Assembly: GCF_965204935.1 (NCBI RefSeq) | Contig: NZ_CBDBFO010000002.1 | Strand: one strand, 5' to 3' | Origin: Hoeflea_A sp965204935 | Lineage (GTDB): Bacteria; Pseudomonadota; Alphaproteobacteria; Rhizobiales; Rhizobiaceae | Length of the DNA: 64,000 nt | Shown here: piece by piece, positions 54,776 through 63,677 of the stretch | Layout of the letters: each line of letters begins with the position of its first letter | Numbering within the stretch: position 1 is the first letter of the stretch | Notes under the pieces: model-generated | Told to the model about the DNA's origin: nothing | The model's database searches: none | The model's input: the letters and a program-made list of their open reading frames with translations, nothing else | Translations under genes and position numbers: made by a program

Positions 54776-55279
54776 ATGACTACGACACAAGCGACACTGC
54801 ACCTTTTGTGCGGCAAGATCGCCGCTGGAAAATCCACATTGAGCAAGCAGCTCGGCAGCACACCCGGAACAGTGGTCATCAGCGAGGACGATTGGCTGGC
54901 ATCGCTGTTTTCCGATGAAATGTCCTCAGTCTCGGACTATGTGCGCTGCTCTGCCAAGTTACGCGCCGGCATGGGTCCGCATGTCGTGGCCTTGCTGAAG
55001 GCCGGAACATCCGTCGTGCTCGATTTCCCGGCAAACACAGTTGCCAACCGTGCCTGGATGCGCGGCATCTTCGAGGCCGCGAATGTCCCGCACATGCTGC
55101 ACCATCTCGATGTCCCGGATGCTCTTTGCAAAGAGCGGCTTCAAGCGCGAAACAAGGGCGGCGACCACGCCTTTGCCGCGACGGACGCGCAATTCGAGCT
55201 GGTCTCCAGACATTTCGTCCCGCCGTCCGCGGAGGAAGGCTTCAATATCGTCCGCTACCAGGCTGACCACGGACGCTGA
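54776..55279 (+). CDS. AAA-family P-loop kinase (zeta-toxin-like fold)
   Basis: A 167-residue protein. Walker A CGKIAAGKST lies at residues 12-21, followed by VVISEDDWLASLF, where the acidic pair is the usual substrate-side motif. HLDVPDALCKERLQARN is the LID/Arg region. Relatives phosphorylate small molecules such as antibiotics or sugars; no antitoxin partner is present, so a toxin role is unlikely. Confidence 0.8.
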   Translation: MTTTQATLHLLCGKIAAGKSTLSKQLGSTPGTVVISEDDWLASLFSDEMSSVSDYVRCSAKLRAGMGPHVVALLKAGTSVVLDFPANTVANRAWMRGIFEAANVPHMLHHLDVPDALCKERLQARNKGGDHAFAATDAQFELVSRHFVPPSAEEGFNIVRYQADHGR

Positions 55280-55332
55280 GTCGGCACGACATCAACGGGG
55301 CCTTCCTTTCGGGATGTTCGGCCGCCGCGCCC

Positions 55333-56343
55333 TCAGGCCGCCGTCAGGGCATCCATACGCATCCGCGTCAGGGCTGACTCGGCCTTGAGCCAGGCGACGA
55401 AGCGGGCCACTTGCGGCCGCGTGCGGGCCCCTGCCCGGCTCCTGAAGCGAAACGGATGCTGCGCGATCAGGCACTCGCTGGCCGGAAACGGCAGGCTCAA
55501 CTGGCCGGCATCCAGATCATCCAGAATGAAGGACAGCCCGCAAACAAGGAGCCCGGCATTCGACTTCACACCGTCGAGCGCGTTTCTGACATGGGCGTAG
55601 CGCACGCCGCGTTCGGGCGACGTACGCTCATACTTGAACTCGGCCAGCCATTGCGCCCATCCCGGTGATTCCGGCGCGGTCTGCCGGTCCTGAAGGTGAA
55701 GCAGGGGAAACCCTTCCAGACTGCCCTTCCGGGAGTGGCGCCACGTCTGATCCCTGTCGCTGATCCTGCCGACCGGCAGGTACTGCGGCGACGTGTCGGC
55801 CGCTTTCGTGGCAAACGGGTTTGCAATCCTGCCGGCGGTTTCAGGGGAGCCGACCGGCAGGAAGCGCTCGCGATAAAGTTCGTCCCCTTCTGCCGCAGGG
55901 CCATCCGGATCGCGATCGACAAAAATGTCCGCTGATCCGAGGCGCATCGGTACGTCACCCTCACCATTGATATTGAACAGGATGTTGGGATGTTCAGCCG
56001 AGAAGGCGCCAATGCGCGGCAGCAACCAGAGATCCGACCAGTCGGGATCGGCAATGACATGGATCTCGGCAGTACGCTGGAACTCCAGGCTGGACGCGAC
56101 GCGATCCAACGCGGCAAATGCAAGCTGGAGGTCGTCAAGCGCGCCTTCCAGCGCCGGCGTCGGGCGAAGACCGGAGCGCCCGCGCAGGATCAGATCCGTA
56201 TCGAGAAATTTCTCCAGAGCCCTGATGCGCTGACCGACCGCCGCCGGCGTGATGCCGAGCCGATCCGCCGCCCGCTGCAGCGAGCCCTCGCGGATGGCCA
56301 TATCCAGCGCCTGAAGCGAGTTCAGATGCGTTGTGGGCGCCAT
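55333..56343 (-). CDS. LysR-family transcriptional regulator
   Basis: A 336-residue regulator, longer than the usual 300. The LysR HTH is at the N terminus (LNSLQALDMAIREGSLQRAADRLGITPAAVGQRIRALE), GcvA-like, followed by a substrate-binding domain. It is divergent from the DUF4242 gene at 56482, with inverted repeats between. By convention it controls that gene and itself. Confidence 0.9.
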   Translation of the reverse strand: MAPTTHLNSLQALDMAIREGSLQRAADRLGITPAAVGQRIRALEKFLDTDLILRGRSGLRPTPALEGALDDLQLAFAALDRVASSLEFQRTAEIHVIADPDWSDLWLLPRIGAFSAEHPNILFNINGEGDVPMRLGSADIFVDRDPDGPAAEGDELYRERFLPVGSPETAGRIANPFATKAADTSPQYLPVGRISDRDQTWRHSRKGSLEGFPLLHLQDRQTAPESPGWAQWLAEFKYERTSPERGVRYAHVRNALDGVKSNAGLLVCGLSFILDDLDAGQLSLPFPASECLIAQHPFRFRSRAGARTRPQVARFVAWLKAESALTRMRMDALTAA

Positions 56344-56370
56344 TTGCTAAAGTTTTCCTTTGGTTTCTAT

Positions 56371-56408
56371 GAAGAATACTTCCTATTGCGATGAAAAACT
56401 AAGCTTAG
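56371..56408. promoter_or_regulatory. Inverted repeats in the LysR/DUF4242 divergent region
   Basis: GAAG-AATA-CTTC at 56371-56382 and the perfect palindrome CTAAGCTTAG at 56399-56408, in AT-rich DNA. Both are plausible LysR contact sites; lengths are short. Confidence 0.35.
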
Positions 56409-56481
56409 CGCAAAATAATTTGGTTATGAATTCCGGATGGCTGGGTGCAGACTGGGTTTCCAGACATCAAAGGAGGTATCC

Positions 56482-56766
56482 ATGACACAGATGAAGCGGT
56501 TCATTATCGAGCGCGATATCCCTTCGATCGGGCAAATGTCCGTAACCGAATTGTGCGGCGCGGCGCGCGCTTCCAACCAGGCGCTCGCCGAGATCGGACC
56601 CAATATCCAGTGGCAGCACAGCTACGTCGCGAATGAGAAGACCTTTTGCGTTTATCTGGCGGACAGCGAAGAAGCGATCCGCAAGCATTCCGAGCTTTCG
56701 GGAATCCCCGTCGCCGCGATCACCGAGGTTCCACAGATCATCGATCCGCTGACCGCCAACAACTAG
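56482..56766 (+). CDS. DUF4242 (SCO4226-like) small protein
   Basis: A 94-residue ferredoxin-like-fold protein: MKRFIIERDIPSIGQMS, NIQWQHSYVANEKTFCVYLA and ITEVPQIIDP are the DUF4242 hallmarks. The Streptomyces member binds nickel through residues near this His/Cys area, but function is unsettled. A very strong AAAGGAGG site precedes ATG 56482. Probably controlled by the divergent LysR regulator. Confidence 0.82.
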   Translation: MTQMKRFIIERDIPSIGQMSVTELCGAARASNQALAEIGPNIQWQHSYVANEKTFCVYLADSEEAIRKHSELSGIPVAAITEVPQIIDPLTANN

Positions 56767-56943
56767 CGGAAATCTGCGGGGAGATCCTGACCGGTGCGAA
56801 GGATCGGGAATTCCAGGGTCGATGATCCGATCATCCCGATCCCGGTCCGGTCCCTGGCTTTCCACCCGCTCATGCGGACCCGGCCCCCAAGATGATATAC
56901 AGTCTAAAGAAGTCCCGAATTGGATTTCTTTGGAGGCAGGCTT

Positions 56944-57300
56944 TTGTATATCGCAGGCTTCGTGATTCCGGTCCCGGAAGACAAACGCGAGACCTACCGG
57001 AGATGGTCGGAGGCAACTTCCCGGCTTCTCATCGAACATGGCTGCATTGAAATCGTCGAATCCTGGGAAGACAATGTGCCCGATGGCACGCGGACGGATT
57101 TCCGAAAGGCAGTCGCCGCGAAATCCGGCGAGAAGATCGTGTTCTCCTGGCAGATCTGGCCGGACCGGGAAAGCGTCGACCGGGTCGAGCGCGCGATGGC
57201 GGAAGATCCGCGTTTCGAGCCGCCTGACGACCTGCCCTTTGATCAGAAGCGCCTGATCATGGGCTGTTTCGAACCACTGTTTTCGACACGGACCGGATAA
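56944..57300 (+). CDS. DUF1428 family protein
   Basis: A 118-residue cytosolic alpha/beta protein. YIAGFVIPVPEDKRETYRRWSE at the N terminus and PFDQKRLIMGCFEPLF at the C terminus are characteristic of DUF1428. The start is probably TTG 56944, which has GGAGG 7 nt upstream and matches the family N terminus. A single gene of unknown function. Confidence 0.82.
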   Translation: MYIAGFVIPVPEDKRETYRRWSEATSRLLIEHGCIEIVESWEDNVPDGTRTDFRKAVAAKSGEKIVFSWQIWPDRESVDRVERAMAEDPRFEPPDDLPFDQKRLIMGCFEPLFSTRTG

Positions 57301-57440
57301 ACAGCCAATTCGGCGGTGACTGGTTCGACCTGATCACCGTCTTGAAAATTGTGCGTTTCCGCACGTCACGGCGTTGTGCTAAGCATGCCCTGTCGCTGAC
57401 GAAAACTGCTGTGGAACACTTCCGGGGGATCACCCATACT

Positions 57441-58676
57441 GTGAGCAACCAATCCGGCGAATCCACGATCTGGCGCCGCATCACGTCGATCCCGGACAGC
57501 GTTCCCGACGACATGGCGCGTTATTACATCTACTGGAAGATTTTCTACGTGCTCGCCGGCCTTGGCCATGGATTTGCGCTGATCATGTTCGTGTTGAATG
57601 GCGTCACTGTCATGGCTGTCTTCAACATCTTTAGCGTTTCCCTGTTTGCCACCGCCTATTTCCTGTTGAGGGCCGGCTATTACCGGACGGCCTATTGGGG
57701 CGCGATCACCGAGCTGACACTGCATGGCATCGCCGCGACGATCTGCGTCGGAACCCAGTTCGGGTTTTCCAACTACACATTCCTGGTCGTGATCCTTGCC
57801 TTTATCCAGCCGTTCTATTCCTGGCGCAAATCGGCCCTGATCGCGGCGGTGGCCCTGGCAAGCGCTGTTGTTGTCACCTACTACGCCATGAACCACGAGC
57901 CGATATACCGGATCCCGCAGCAATACCTGACCAGCACGACCCTTTCGCAGGTTGTCACCTGGCCGCTCTTCGTTTTGATCATGGTTCTGCCGTTCATCAG
58001 GGCCTCCGCGCGGGCGGAAAGGGAGCTGGCGGCCGCCTTCGCCGAGAGCGAGCGCCTGCTGCTCAACATCCTGCCTGAGTCCATTGCCAAGCGGCTGAAG
58101 ACGACAGCGGGTATGATCGCAGACGACCGGGACCGGGTGGCTATCCTCTTTGCCGATATTGTCGGTTTCACGAACATGTCCGGACGCCTGCAGCCGGCAG
58201 AGCTGGTCGCGCTTTTGAACCAGGTCTTCAACGCAATCGATGAGCTGGTTGCCGCTTACGGCGTCGAAAAGATCAAGACGATCGGCGATGCCTATATGGT
58301 TGTTGCGGGCCTGCCGGACCCGATCGAATACCCTGAGGAAAAACTCGCCCGGCTGGCGCTCGACATGCAGGATGCGGTCAGCCAGTTCAGGTGGCCGGGA
58401 ACGGGCCAGCCCTTACGCGTGCGCATCGGGCTCAATGCCGGCAAGGTGGTCGCCGGGGTGATCGGCAACCGCAAATTCGCCTACGACCTTTGGGGCGACG
58501 CGGTCAATGTCGCCGCGCGCATGGAGGCAACAGGCGAGCCGGGCCGCATCCAGGTGACCGACGATTTCCGCGCGGCCCTCGAGGATCGTTTCGTGTTCGA
58601 GCCGCGCGGCGAAATCGACATCAAGGGCAAGGGCAAGGTGGCAACCAGTTTTCTTGTCGCGGAACGTGCCGGCTAA
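57441..58676 (+). CDS. Membrane-bound class III adenylate cyclase
   Basis: A 411-residue protein: five to six membrane helices at about residues 28-190, then a catalytic domain from about residue 225. Key residues are present: ILFADIVGFT (first metal Asp), IKTIGDAYMVVAG (second metal Asp and the adenine-selecting Lys), and LWGDAVNVAARME (Asp selecting adenine, Asn and Arg for transition state). It should make cAMP. The membrane part is not an obvious known sensor domain. The start is uncertain: GTG 57441 gives a good N terminus, while the frame is open from 57342. Confidence 0.88.
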   Translation: MSNQSGESTIWRRITSIPDSVPDDMARYYIYWKIFYVLAGLGHGFALIMFVLNGVTVMAVFNIFSVSLFATAYFLLRAGYYRTAYWGAITELTLHGIAATICVGTQFGFSNYTFLVVILAFIQPFYSWRKSALIAAVALASAVVVTYYAMNHEPIYRIPQQYLTSTTLSQVVTWPLFVLIMVLPFIRASARAERELAAAFAESERLLLNILPESIAKRLKTTAGMIADDRDRVAILFADIVGFTNMSGRLQPAELVALLNQVFNAIDELVAAYGVEKIKTIGDAYMVVAGLPDPIEYPEEKLARLALDMQDAVSQFRWPGTGQPLRVRIGLNAGKVVAGVIGNRKFAYDLWGDAVNVAARMEATGEPGRIQVTDDFRAALEDRFVFEPRGEIDIKGKGKVATSFLVAERAG

Positions 58677-58717
58677 AGACCGGACGGACGTCATGACAAA
58701 CGGCAGAGGATGTGCAG

Positions 58718-59107
58718 ATGAGCGCAGAGAAAGCGGCCACCATACGCCGATACTTCGAATGCCTGACCGCTGGTGATACGGAAGGAATCATCGGCATGTT
58801 TTCCTCAGATGGTTTTGTCGTATCGCCCTTTCTGGGGACCGTTCCGGCGCGTCCGTTCTTCGAAAAACTTGCCAATGCATCCAGCAACAGCGTTCTGACG
58901 GTCCATGACGTGCTGATCGGCGAGAACGGAAAAAGCGGCGCCGGGCACTTCCGCTACGACTGGACGCTGGCCGATGGCAGCGACATCTGTTTCGAGGGAG
59001 TCGACTATTTCACTTTCGATGATGATCTGAAGTTCAAGTCGATGAAAATCTTCTACGATACGCATCCGCTGCGCATGCAGGTCGGCGACAAATACGCCAA
59101 CGCGTAA
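58718..59107 (+). CDS. NTF2-like/SnoaL-like protein
   Basis: A 129-residue protein with the NTF2 cone fold: AATIRRYFECLTAGDTEGIIGMFSSDGFVVSPFLGTV at the N terminus and a HFRYDWTLADGSDICFEGVDYFTF core. Such proteins may bind or isomerise small molecules. AGAGGA precedes ATG 58718. It lies 41 nt after the cyclase gene on the same strand and could be co-transcribed. Confidence 0.8.
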   Translation: MSAEKAATIRRYFECLTAGDTEGIIGMFSSDGFVVSPFLGTVPARPFFEKLANASSNSVLTVHDVLIGENGKSGAGHFRYDWTLADGSDICFEGVDYFTFDDDLKFKSMKIFYDTHPLRMQVGDKYANA

Positions 59108-59122
59108 CACTGATGCAGAATC

Positions 59123-59146
59123 AAAAAGGCGGAGCCAGGCCCCGCC
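59123..59146 (-). terminator. Rho-independent terminator of the second cold-shock gene
   Basis: On the minus strand a GGCGGG...TCCGCC stem (59128-59146) with a GC-containing loop is followed by five T. It lies about 86 nt after the cspA stop and would also separate it from the convergent NTF2-like gene. Confidence 0.65.
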
Positions 59147-59231
59147 TCTCCGTCTGCGCCGCGCGCATTCCTTTGATATCGCAGCCTGCCTGCCAGTACA
59201 TCCGTGGTTTGGCAGGCGCGAAAGTAATGCG

Positions 59232-59441
59232 TCAGGCGGCGCTCAGATTATCAGCCGCGGACTTGCCCGTGCGGCTGTCCTGAACGACTTCGTAGTTGAT
59301 CTTCTGGCCCTCGGCCAGCGATCCCATGCCGGCGCGCTCGACGGCCGAGATATGAACGAAGACGTCATTTCCGCCTTCATCGGGCTCGATAAATCCGTAA
59401 CCCTTGGTGGCGTTGAACCATTTTACAGTACCGGTAGCCAT
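59232..59441 (-). CDS. Cold-shock protein CspA family (second copy)
   Basis: A 69-residue OB-fold protein with RNP1 KGYGFI and RNP2 DVFVHI. It starts MATGTVKWFNATKG at ATG 59441; AAGGAAA lies upstream. Closer to the common alphaproteobacterial Csp consensus than the copy at 35417. A single gene with its own terminator. Confidence 0.95.
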   Translation of the reverse strand: MATGTVKWFNATKGYGFIEPDEGGNDVFVHISAVERAGMGSLAEGQKINYEVVQDSRTGKSAADNLSAA

Positions 59442-59667
59442 TGCGTTTCTCTTTCCTTGCAATTTGCTGTGCTTGTCCCATGCCATTCCCAGCGGGACTC
59501 TTAACTCGAAATTTGGGAAGAAGGAACGTTAGCTAGCGCCATAGGCGCGGGCCATGTCAGTCGGCCGAAATATCGATTTGCTGTATATCGATGCAAACGC
59601 TGGCAAAATCAAGGTCTGCGACAAAATATCATGCGGCGGGGCAGCAAAAAAACGGGCGAAACCGGTC

Positions 59668-60699
59668 CTACCGCTCATCGATGTCGGCGTGCAACGACAT
59701 GGAGGCCGTCGGGTTGCCGGGGACCACGGTTGCCTCCGCGACGGGCAGCGGACCAGTATGTTTGCGGCTGCTGCGCAACTCGCGGTAGCCAATGTAAAGT
59801 CCACTGGCAACGATAAGGCCCATGCCGATGAACGTTGCCTGTGTCGGAACCTCGCCCCATACGACGTAGGCCATCAATGCAGCCAGGGGCAGATAGGTGT
59901 AGTCAAAGGGCGCGACAAGACTGGCACTGGTGACCTGATAGGCGCGCGAAATCAGCAGATAGCCGACCATGCCAATGGCTCCCAGCAACAGGAATATCAA
60001 CAGGTTGCTGCTGGTAACGTCGGGTATCCGCCAGCCCAGGTGACTGAGGTCCGGACCAAATTCGACAAACCGGTTCACGGCCCAACCGAAGGTGAGAAGC
60101 ATGGCGCTGGACATGACCACCGTGTAAAGGCCGGTTGTCAGGGTGCTGTCGCGGTCACCGATCTGCCGAGCGAGGATCTGTGAAATCGCATAAAAGAGCG
60201 CGCAGAACAGCGGCAGCAGCGTGACCCAGCGGAACGAGCCTATCTGGAAATTCATGGCGATGACCACGCCGATAAATCCGACGACCAGGGCCGCTGTGCG
60301 ATGAATGCCGACCCTTTCTCCGAGGAACAAGGCTGCCAGGAGGGCGATCATCAAAGGTGCGGAAAAGAAGATGGTCGACGCCTCGGCGAGAGTCATGAAC
60401 GGGAACGCCGTGTAAAAAAGCGAAAATCCGAGTGCGAACATGAAGGATCGCAGGAGGTGCAGTGGCCATAGCGGCGTGTACAGTCGATGCGGCGCGCCCA
60501 GCGCAACGATCACCGGCGCCAGGATGATGAGCGCCATCAGGCCGCGCACACCCATGAGGATCCATATGGGAAAAGTGCCGATGAGTGATTTCATCAGCCC
60601 GTCCTGGCCGACAAAAAACATCATGCCGAGCACAATGCAGGTGATCCCCTCGGCGGCGCGAGGATGAAGCCCGTATGTATGCCGTGCGATATCCGACAT
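59668..60699 (-). CDS. DMT-superfamily EamA transporter
   Basis: A 343-residue inner-membrane protein with ten predicted helices in two EamA repeats (about residues 20-150 and 170-300). LIGTFPIWILMGVRGL and FGWAVNRFVEFGP-type segments fit drug/metabolite exporters of the RhaT/YdcZ-like group. ATG 60699 was chosen as the family start. The substrate is unknown. It may be co-transcribed with the molybdenum hydroxylase genes upstream but a 148-nt gap with a hairpin lies between. Confidence 0.87.
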   Translation of the reverse strand: MSDIARHTYGLHPRAAEGITCIVLGMMFFVGQDGLMKSLIGTFPIWILMGVRGLMALIILAPVIVALGAPHRLYTPLWPLHLLRSFMFALGFSLFYTAFPFMTLAEASTIFFSAPLMIALLAALFLGERVGIHRTAALVVGFIGVVIAMNFQIGSFRWVTLLPLFCALFYAISQILARQIGDRDSTLTTGLYTVVMSSAMLLTFGWAVNRFVEFGPDLSHLGWRIPDVTSSNLLIFLLLGAIGMVGYLLISRAYQVTSASLVAPFDYTYLPLAALMAYVVWGEVPTQATFIGMGLIVASGLYIGYRELRSSRKHTGPLPVAEATVVPGNPTASMSLHADIDER

Positions 60700-60810
60700 A
60701 GCGAACCACCAGACCAATGCGGGCCGCCGCCCGCGACTGGGCCGATTTTAGACATTGTCGGGATTTGATGCGCGCTCAGGCGCGACAGTCGCGTCGCTTT
60801 TGGACGCGGA

Positions 60811-60838
60811 CGGGAGGCCGGCCGAAACCGCCCTCCCG
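60811..60838 (-). terminator. Inverted repeat after the molybdenum hydroxylase genes
   Basis: CGGGAGG (60811-60817) and CCTCCCG (60832-60838) can pair across a 14-nt loop, just after the large-subunit stop. No T run follows, so termination is uncertain. Confidence 0.35.
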
Positions 60839-60847
60839 GCAGGATGA

Positions 60848-63031
60848 TCAGGCGAAAGAGACGCCGTTTTCGCTCATCGGCAGGCTGGAAACCCGCAGAT
60901 CCTTGCTGGCGGCTGAAATCGCGTTGGCGAGCGCCGGCGAAGCAGGCGGTGTGCCCGGCTCGCCAACACCGGTCGGCGGTTCCGCGGACGGCACGATGTG
61001 GACGTCGATCGCCGCGATATCGCCGATGCGCAGAGGCTCGTAGTCAGGGAAATTGAACTGGTCGATTTCACCGCCGGTGAGCGTGATCTGATTGCGCATG
61101 ACGTGGCCTATGCCATAGCCTATGCCGCCCTCCATCTGCGCCTTGACGATGTCAGGATTGACAGCGAGACCGCAATCGATGGCGCAGGTGACCTTTTCTA
61201 TTTTGACGCCGTCCTCGGCATTGCCGGAGATTTCAACCACTTGAGCGGCATAGCTGCCGAATGACTTATGCACGGCAATGCCCTGCGACCGGCCGGCCGG
61301 TGCCTTGCCCCAGTTGCCCTTTTCGGCAGCGAGCCTGAGAACACCCGCCATTCGGTCCTGGTCCTTGTCGCCCTTGAGATAGGCAAGACGGAACTCGACG
61401 GGATCCCTTCCCGCCGCAGCGGCGGCCAGATCCATCATCACTTCCATCACATAGCCCGTGTGGGTGTGGCCGACTGCCCGCCACCACAACAGGCTCGTCG
61501 CCTTCTTCGTGTCCGTCAGGCCGACAAACTGCGCCGGGATCCGGTAGGGCGTATCCGAGACGCCTTCCACCGAACTGTGGTCGACACCATCATGAACAGA
61601 AAATGCCTCGAACGGCGTTCCCTTCATGATGGATTGTCCGGCAATGCGGTGGTCCCAGCCGACTATGTTGCCCTCGGCATCAAGACCGACACGCACCTTG
61701 TGGCCGAAGGCCGGACGGTAGCGGCCGCCGGTGATGTCGTCTTCGCGCGACCATACGAGTTTGACCGGGCGCGAGCGGTCGGTCATGGCAAAGGCCAACG
61801 CCGCTTCGACCTGATAGTCGGCATCCGGTGTTGCGCGGCGGCCGAAGGAGCCGCCGGCAAGCATGGTGTTGATGCGGATTTTTTCCATTGGAAGCTGGAA
61901 GATCTGCGCCAGCGCCATGTGCGGCCCGGTGGGGAACTGGCAGCCGTCATGCAGCAGGACGCCACCATCTTCCGTCGCCTCGATGGTGCAGTTGAGCGGC
62001 TCCATCGGGGCATGCGCCAGAAGCGGGAAGTAGAAGGTCTCCTCCACAACATTGGCAGCGCCGTCGATTGCAGAGCCAACAGTGCCGTGGTCGTTCTTGA
62101 GCACGTTGAACTCCGGTTCGGCATCAAGCGCCGCCATGATTTCGGCCTTGATTTCCTCGGAGCTGCGGCTCTCCGCCTGGCTGAAGTCCCATTCGGCCTC
62201 GAGCGCCTCACGGGCCTGCAACGCCGCCCAGGTGTTTTCGGCATAGACGGCGACACCGGCCTTGTTGGGCAGGATCGCGGCATTGATGAAGCCCTTGATT
62301 TCCTTCGCGCCCGAATCGTCAATGGCGACCGCCAGACCGTCCTTGCGCGGCGGCCGCTTGATGACGGCAATCATCTGGTTCGGCAGGTGAAGGTCCATGG
62401 CATAGACGGCCGTGCCGTTTGTCTTGATCGCCGAATCGAGACGGCGTACGTCGGGGTTTCCGATCAGCTTGAATTCACTCGGATCCTTGAGTTTCGGTTC
62501 GGCCGGCGGCTCGATCATGGCCGCAGCGGCAACAAAAGCGCTGATCGGCGCCGAGTTGCCCGAGCCGACGACCATTCCTTCTTCGATTGTCAGCGAAGAG
62601 GCATCAACGCCCCATTCCTGCGCGGCCGCGGCGATCAGCATCTCGCGGGCAGCAGCGCCGGCCTGGCGGTACTGCTGGAAGGAATTGGCCATGGCGGTCG
62701 AACCGCCGGTGCCCTGGAACTGGCCGAAGATCAGGTTGTTGTAGACCTGCGGATTGGACGGGGCGAACTCGTATTCGATCTGGTCCATGCGCAGGCCGAG
62801 TTCCTCGGCGATCAGGGTGGAAAGGCCGGTGGCCGGGCCCTGGCCCTTTTCGAAGTGCTTGACGATAGCAGTGACGGTTCCGTCGGCGCCGATCTTCACA
62901 AAGGGGTTGAACATCTTGCCTTCGGCAGTGGCGGCGGCAAGCACGCCGTCGGGGCGCACGCCCACCATCAGCACGGCGGCGGTGGCAGCGGCGCCCTTCA
63001 GGAAGCCGCGTCGTGAGGACTGGATAGTCAT
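60848..63031 (-). CDS. Molybdenum hydroxylase large subunit (IorB/aldehyde dehydrogenase type), Tat-exported
   Basis: A 727-residue molybdopterin-binding subunit of the xanthine-oxidase family, similar to isoquinoline 1-oxidoreductase IorB and membrane-bound aldehyde dehydrogenases. The N-terminal twin-arginine signal SRRGFLKG indicates export to the periplasm. FGQFQGTGGSTAMANSF and LAGGSFGRRATPD bind the cofactor, and GVGEPGTPPASPALANA holds the catalytic Glu. The small 2Fe-2S subunit is encoded just upstream (2 nt gap). There is no FAD subunit or cytochrome gene in the window. The substrate may be an N-heterocycle or aldehyde. Confidence 0.9.
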   Translation of the reverse strand: MTIQSSRRGFLKGAAATAAVLMVGVRPDGVLAAATAEGKMFNPFVKIGADGTVTAIVKHFEKGQGPATGLSTLIAEELGLRMDQIEYEFAPSNPQVYNNLIFGQFQGTGGSTAMANSFQQYRQAGAAAREMLIAAAAQEWGVDASSLTIEEGMVVGSGNSAPISAFVAAAAMIEPPAEPKLKDPSEFKLIGNPDVRRLDSAIKTNGTAVYAMDLHLPNQMIAVIKRPPRKDGLAVAIDDSGAKEIKGFINAAILPNKAGVAVYAENTWAALQAREALEAEWDFSQAESRSSEEIKAEIMAALDAEPEFNVLKNDHGTVGSAIDGAANVVEETFYFPLLAHAPMEPLNCTIEATEDGGVLLHDGCQFPTGPHMALAQIFQLPMEKIRINTMLAGGSFGRRATPDADYQVEAALAFAMTDRSRPVKLVWSREDDITGGRYRPAFGHKVRVGLDAEGNIVGWDHRIAGQSIMKGTPFEAFSVHDGVDHSSVEGVSDTPYRIPAQFVGLTDTKKATSLLWWRAVGHTHTGYVMEVMMDLAAAAAGRDPVEFRLAYLKGDKDQDRMAGVLRLAAEKGNWGKAPAGRSQGIAVHKSFGSYAAQVVEISGNAEDGVKIEKVTCAIDCGLAVNPDIVKAQMEGGIGYGIGHVMRNQITLTGGEIDQFNFPDYEPLRIGDIAAIDVHIVPSAEPPTGVGEPGTPPASPALANAISAASKDLRVSSLPMSENGVSFA

Positions 63032-63033
63032 GA

Positions 63034-63495
63034 TCAGGCCTCCATGATTTCAGATGCGCGCTGGATACCGGCGCGGATGCGTTGGTAGGTGGCGCAGCGG
63101 CAGGCGTTGCCCCACATATAGTCGTCGATCTCCTCGGCGCTGGGCTTCGGGTTTTCCTTCAGCAAACCGACCGCGGACATCACCTGCCCGGACTGGCAAT
63201 AGCCGCACTGAACGACATCCAGTTCCACCCAGGCCTGCTGGACTGCCTTGGCCTCCGGTGATTCCAGTCCTTCGATCGTGGTGATCTCCGAGCCTTCAAT
63301 ATCATCGATGAATGTCTGGCACGAGCGCACGGGCTCGCCGTCGAGGTGTACCGTGCAGGCGCCGCAGGATGCGACGCCGCATCCGAATTTCGTTCCGGTG
63401 AGTTTCAGCTCATCCCGTATGACCCACAGGAGTGGGGTGCCGGGCTCGGCTTCGATGCTGTGGGTCTGGCCGTTCAATTGCAGTGAGTATTGCAA
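63034..63495 (-). CDS. Molybdenum hydroxylase 2Fe-2S subunit (IorA type)
   Basis: A 153-residue electron-transfer subunit. The plant-type cluster is Cys39, Cys44, Cys47 and Cys59; the second helical-domain cluster is Cys97, Cys100, Cys132 and Cys134. The start is TTG 63495, with AGGAG 8 nt upstream and the family N terminus; the frame remains open to 63621 without similarity. It has no signal peptide, so it would be exported folded with the Tat-tagged large subunit. Confidence 0.92.
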   Translation of the reverse strand: MQYSLQLNGQTHSIEAEPGTPLLWVIRDELKLTGTKFGCGVASCGACTVHLDGEPVRSCQTFIDDIEGSEITTIEGLESPEAKAVQQAWVELDVVQCGYCQSGQVMSAVGLLKENPKPSAEEIDDYMWGNACRCATYQRIRAGIQRASEIMEA

Positions 63496-63632
63496 GACGA
63501 TTCTCCTGAGCGATTTCCAGGTCGGGGTGGGTAATGGAAACGTGATTTCGCCTGAACCGAAATCCTCCCTTGCGCTAAAGCCGGCGATTGCCGCCGCCTT
63601 TACAAATTGACTATCGGACAACAGTAGTCAAT

Positions 63633-63649
63633 TTGTCAAAAATTGACAA
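63633..63649. promoter_or_regulatory. Palindromic TTGTCAA-N3-TTGACAA, probable TetR operator
   Basis: Seven-bp perfect arms with an AAA spacer, midway between the iorA-type gene and the tetR-type gene. Similar half-sites (AGTCAA, TTGTCAAT, ATTGAC) recur at 63606-63667, giving a cluster of motif copies. It is the likely target of the TetR protein encoded at 63678. Confidence 0.6.
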
Positions 63650-63677
63650 TAGCAAAGATTTTGTCAATAAACCGGCT

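Noticed and set aside
54776..55279. Zeta-type toxin of a toxin-antitoxin pair
   Set aside because: The P-loop fold fits, but no small antitoxin gene is adjacent.
59570..59592. Repeated ATATCGAT upstream of the second cold-shock gene
   Set aside because: Two short copies 15 bp apart with no dyad arrangement; likely chance in an AT-rich patch.
61268..63016. A 582-codon plus-strand frame opposite the molybdenum hydroxylase large subunit
   Set aside because: Low-complexity, Arg/Gly/Asp-rich antisense frame; the minus-strand gene has intact cofactor motifs.
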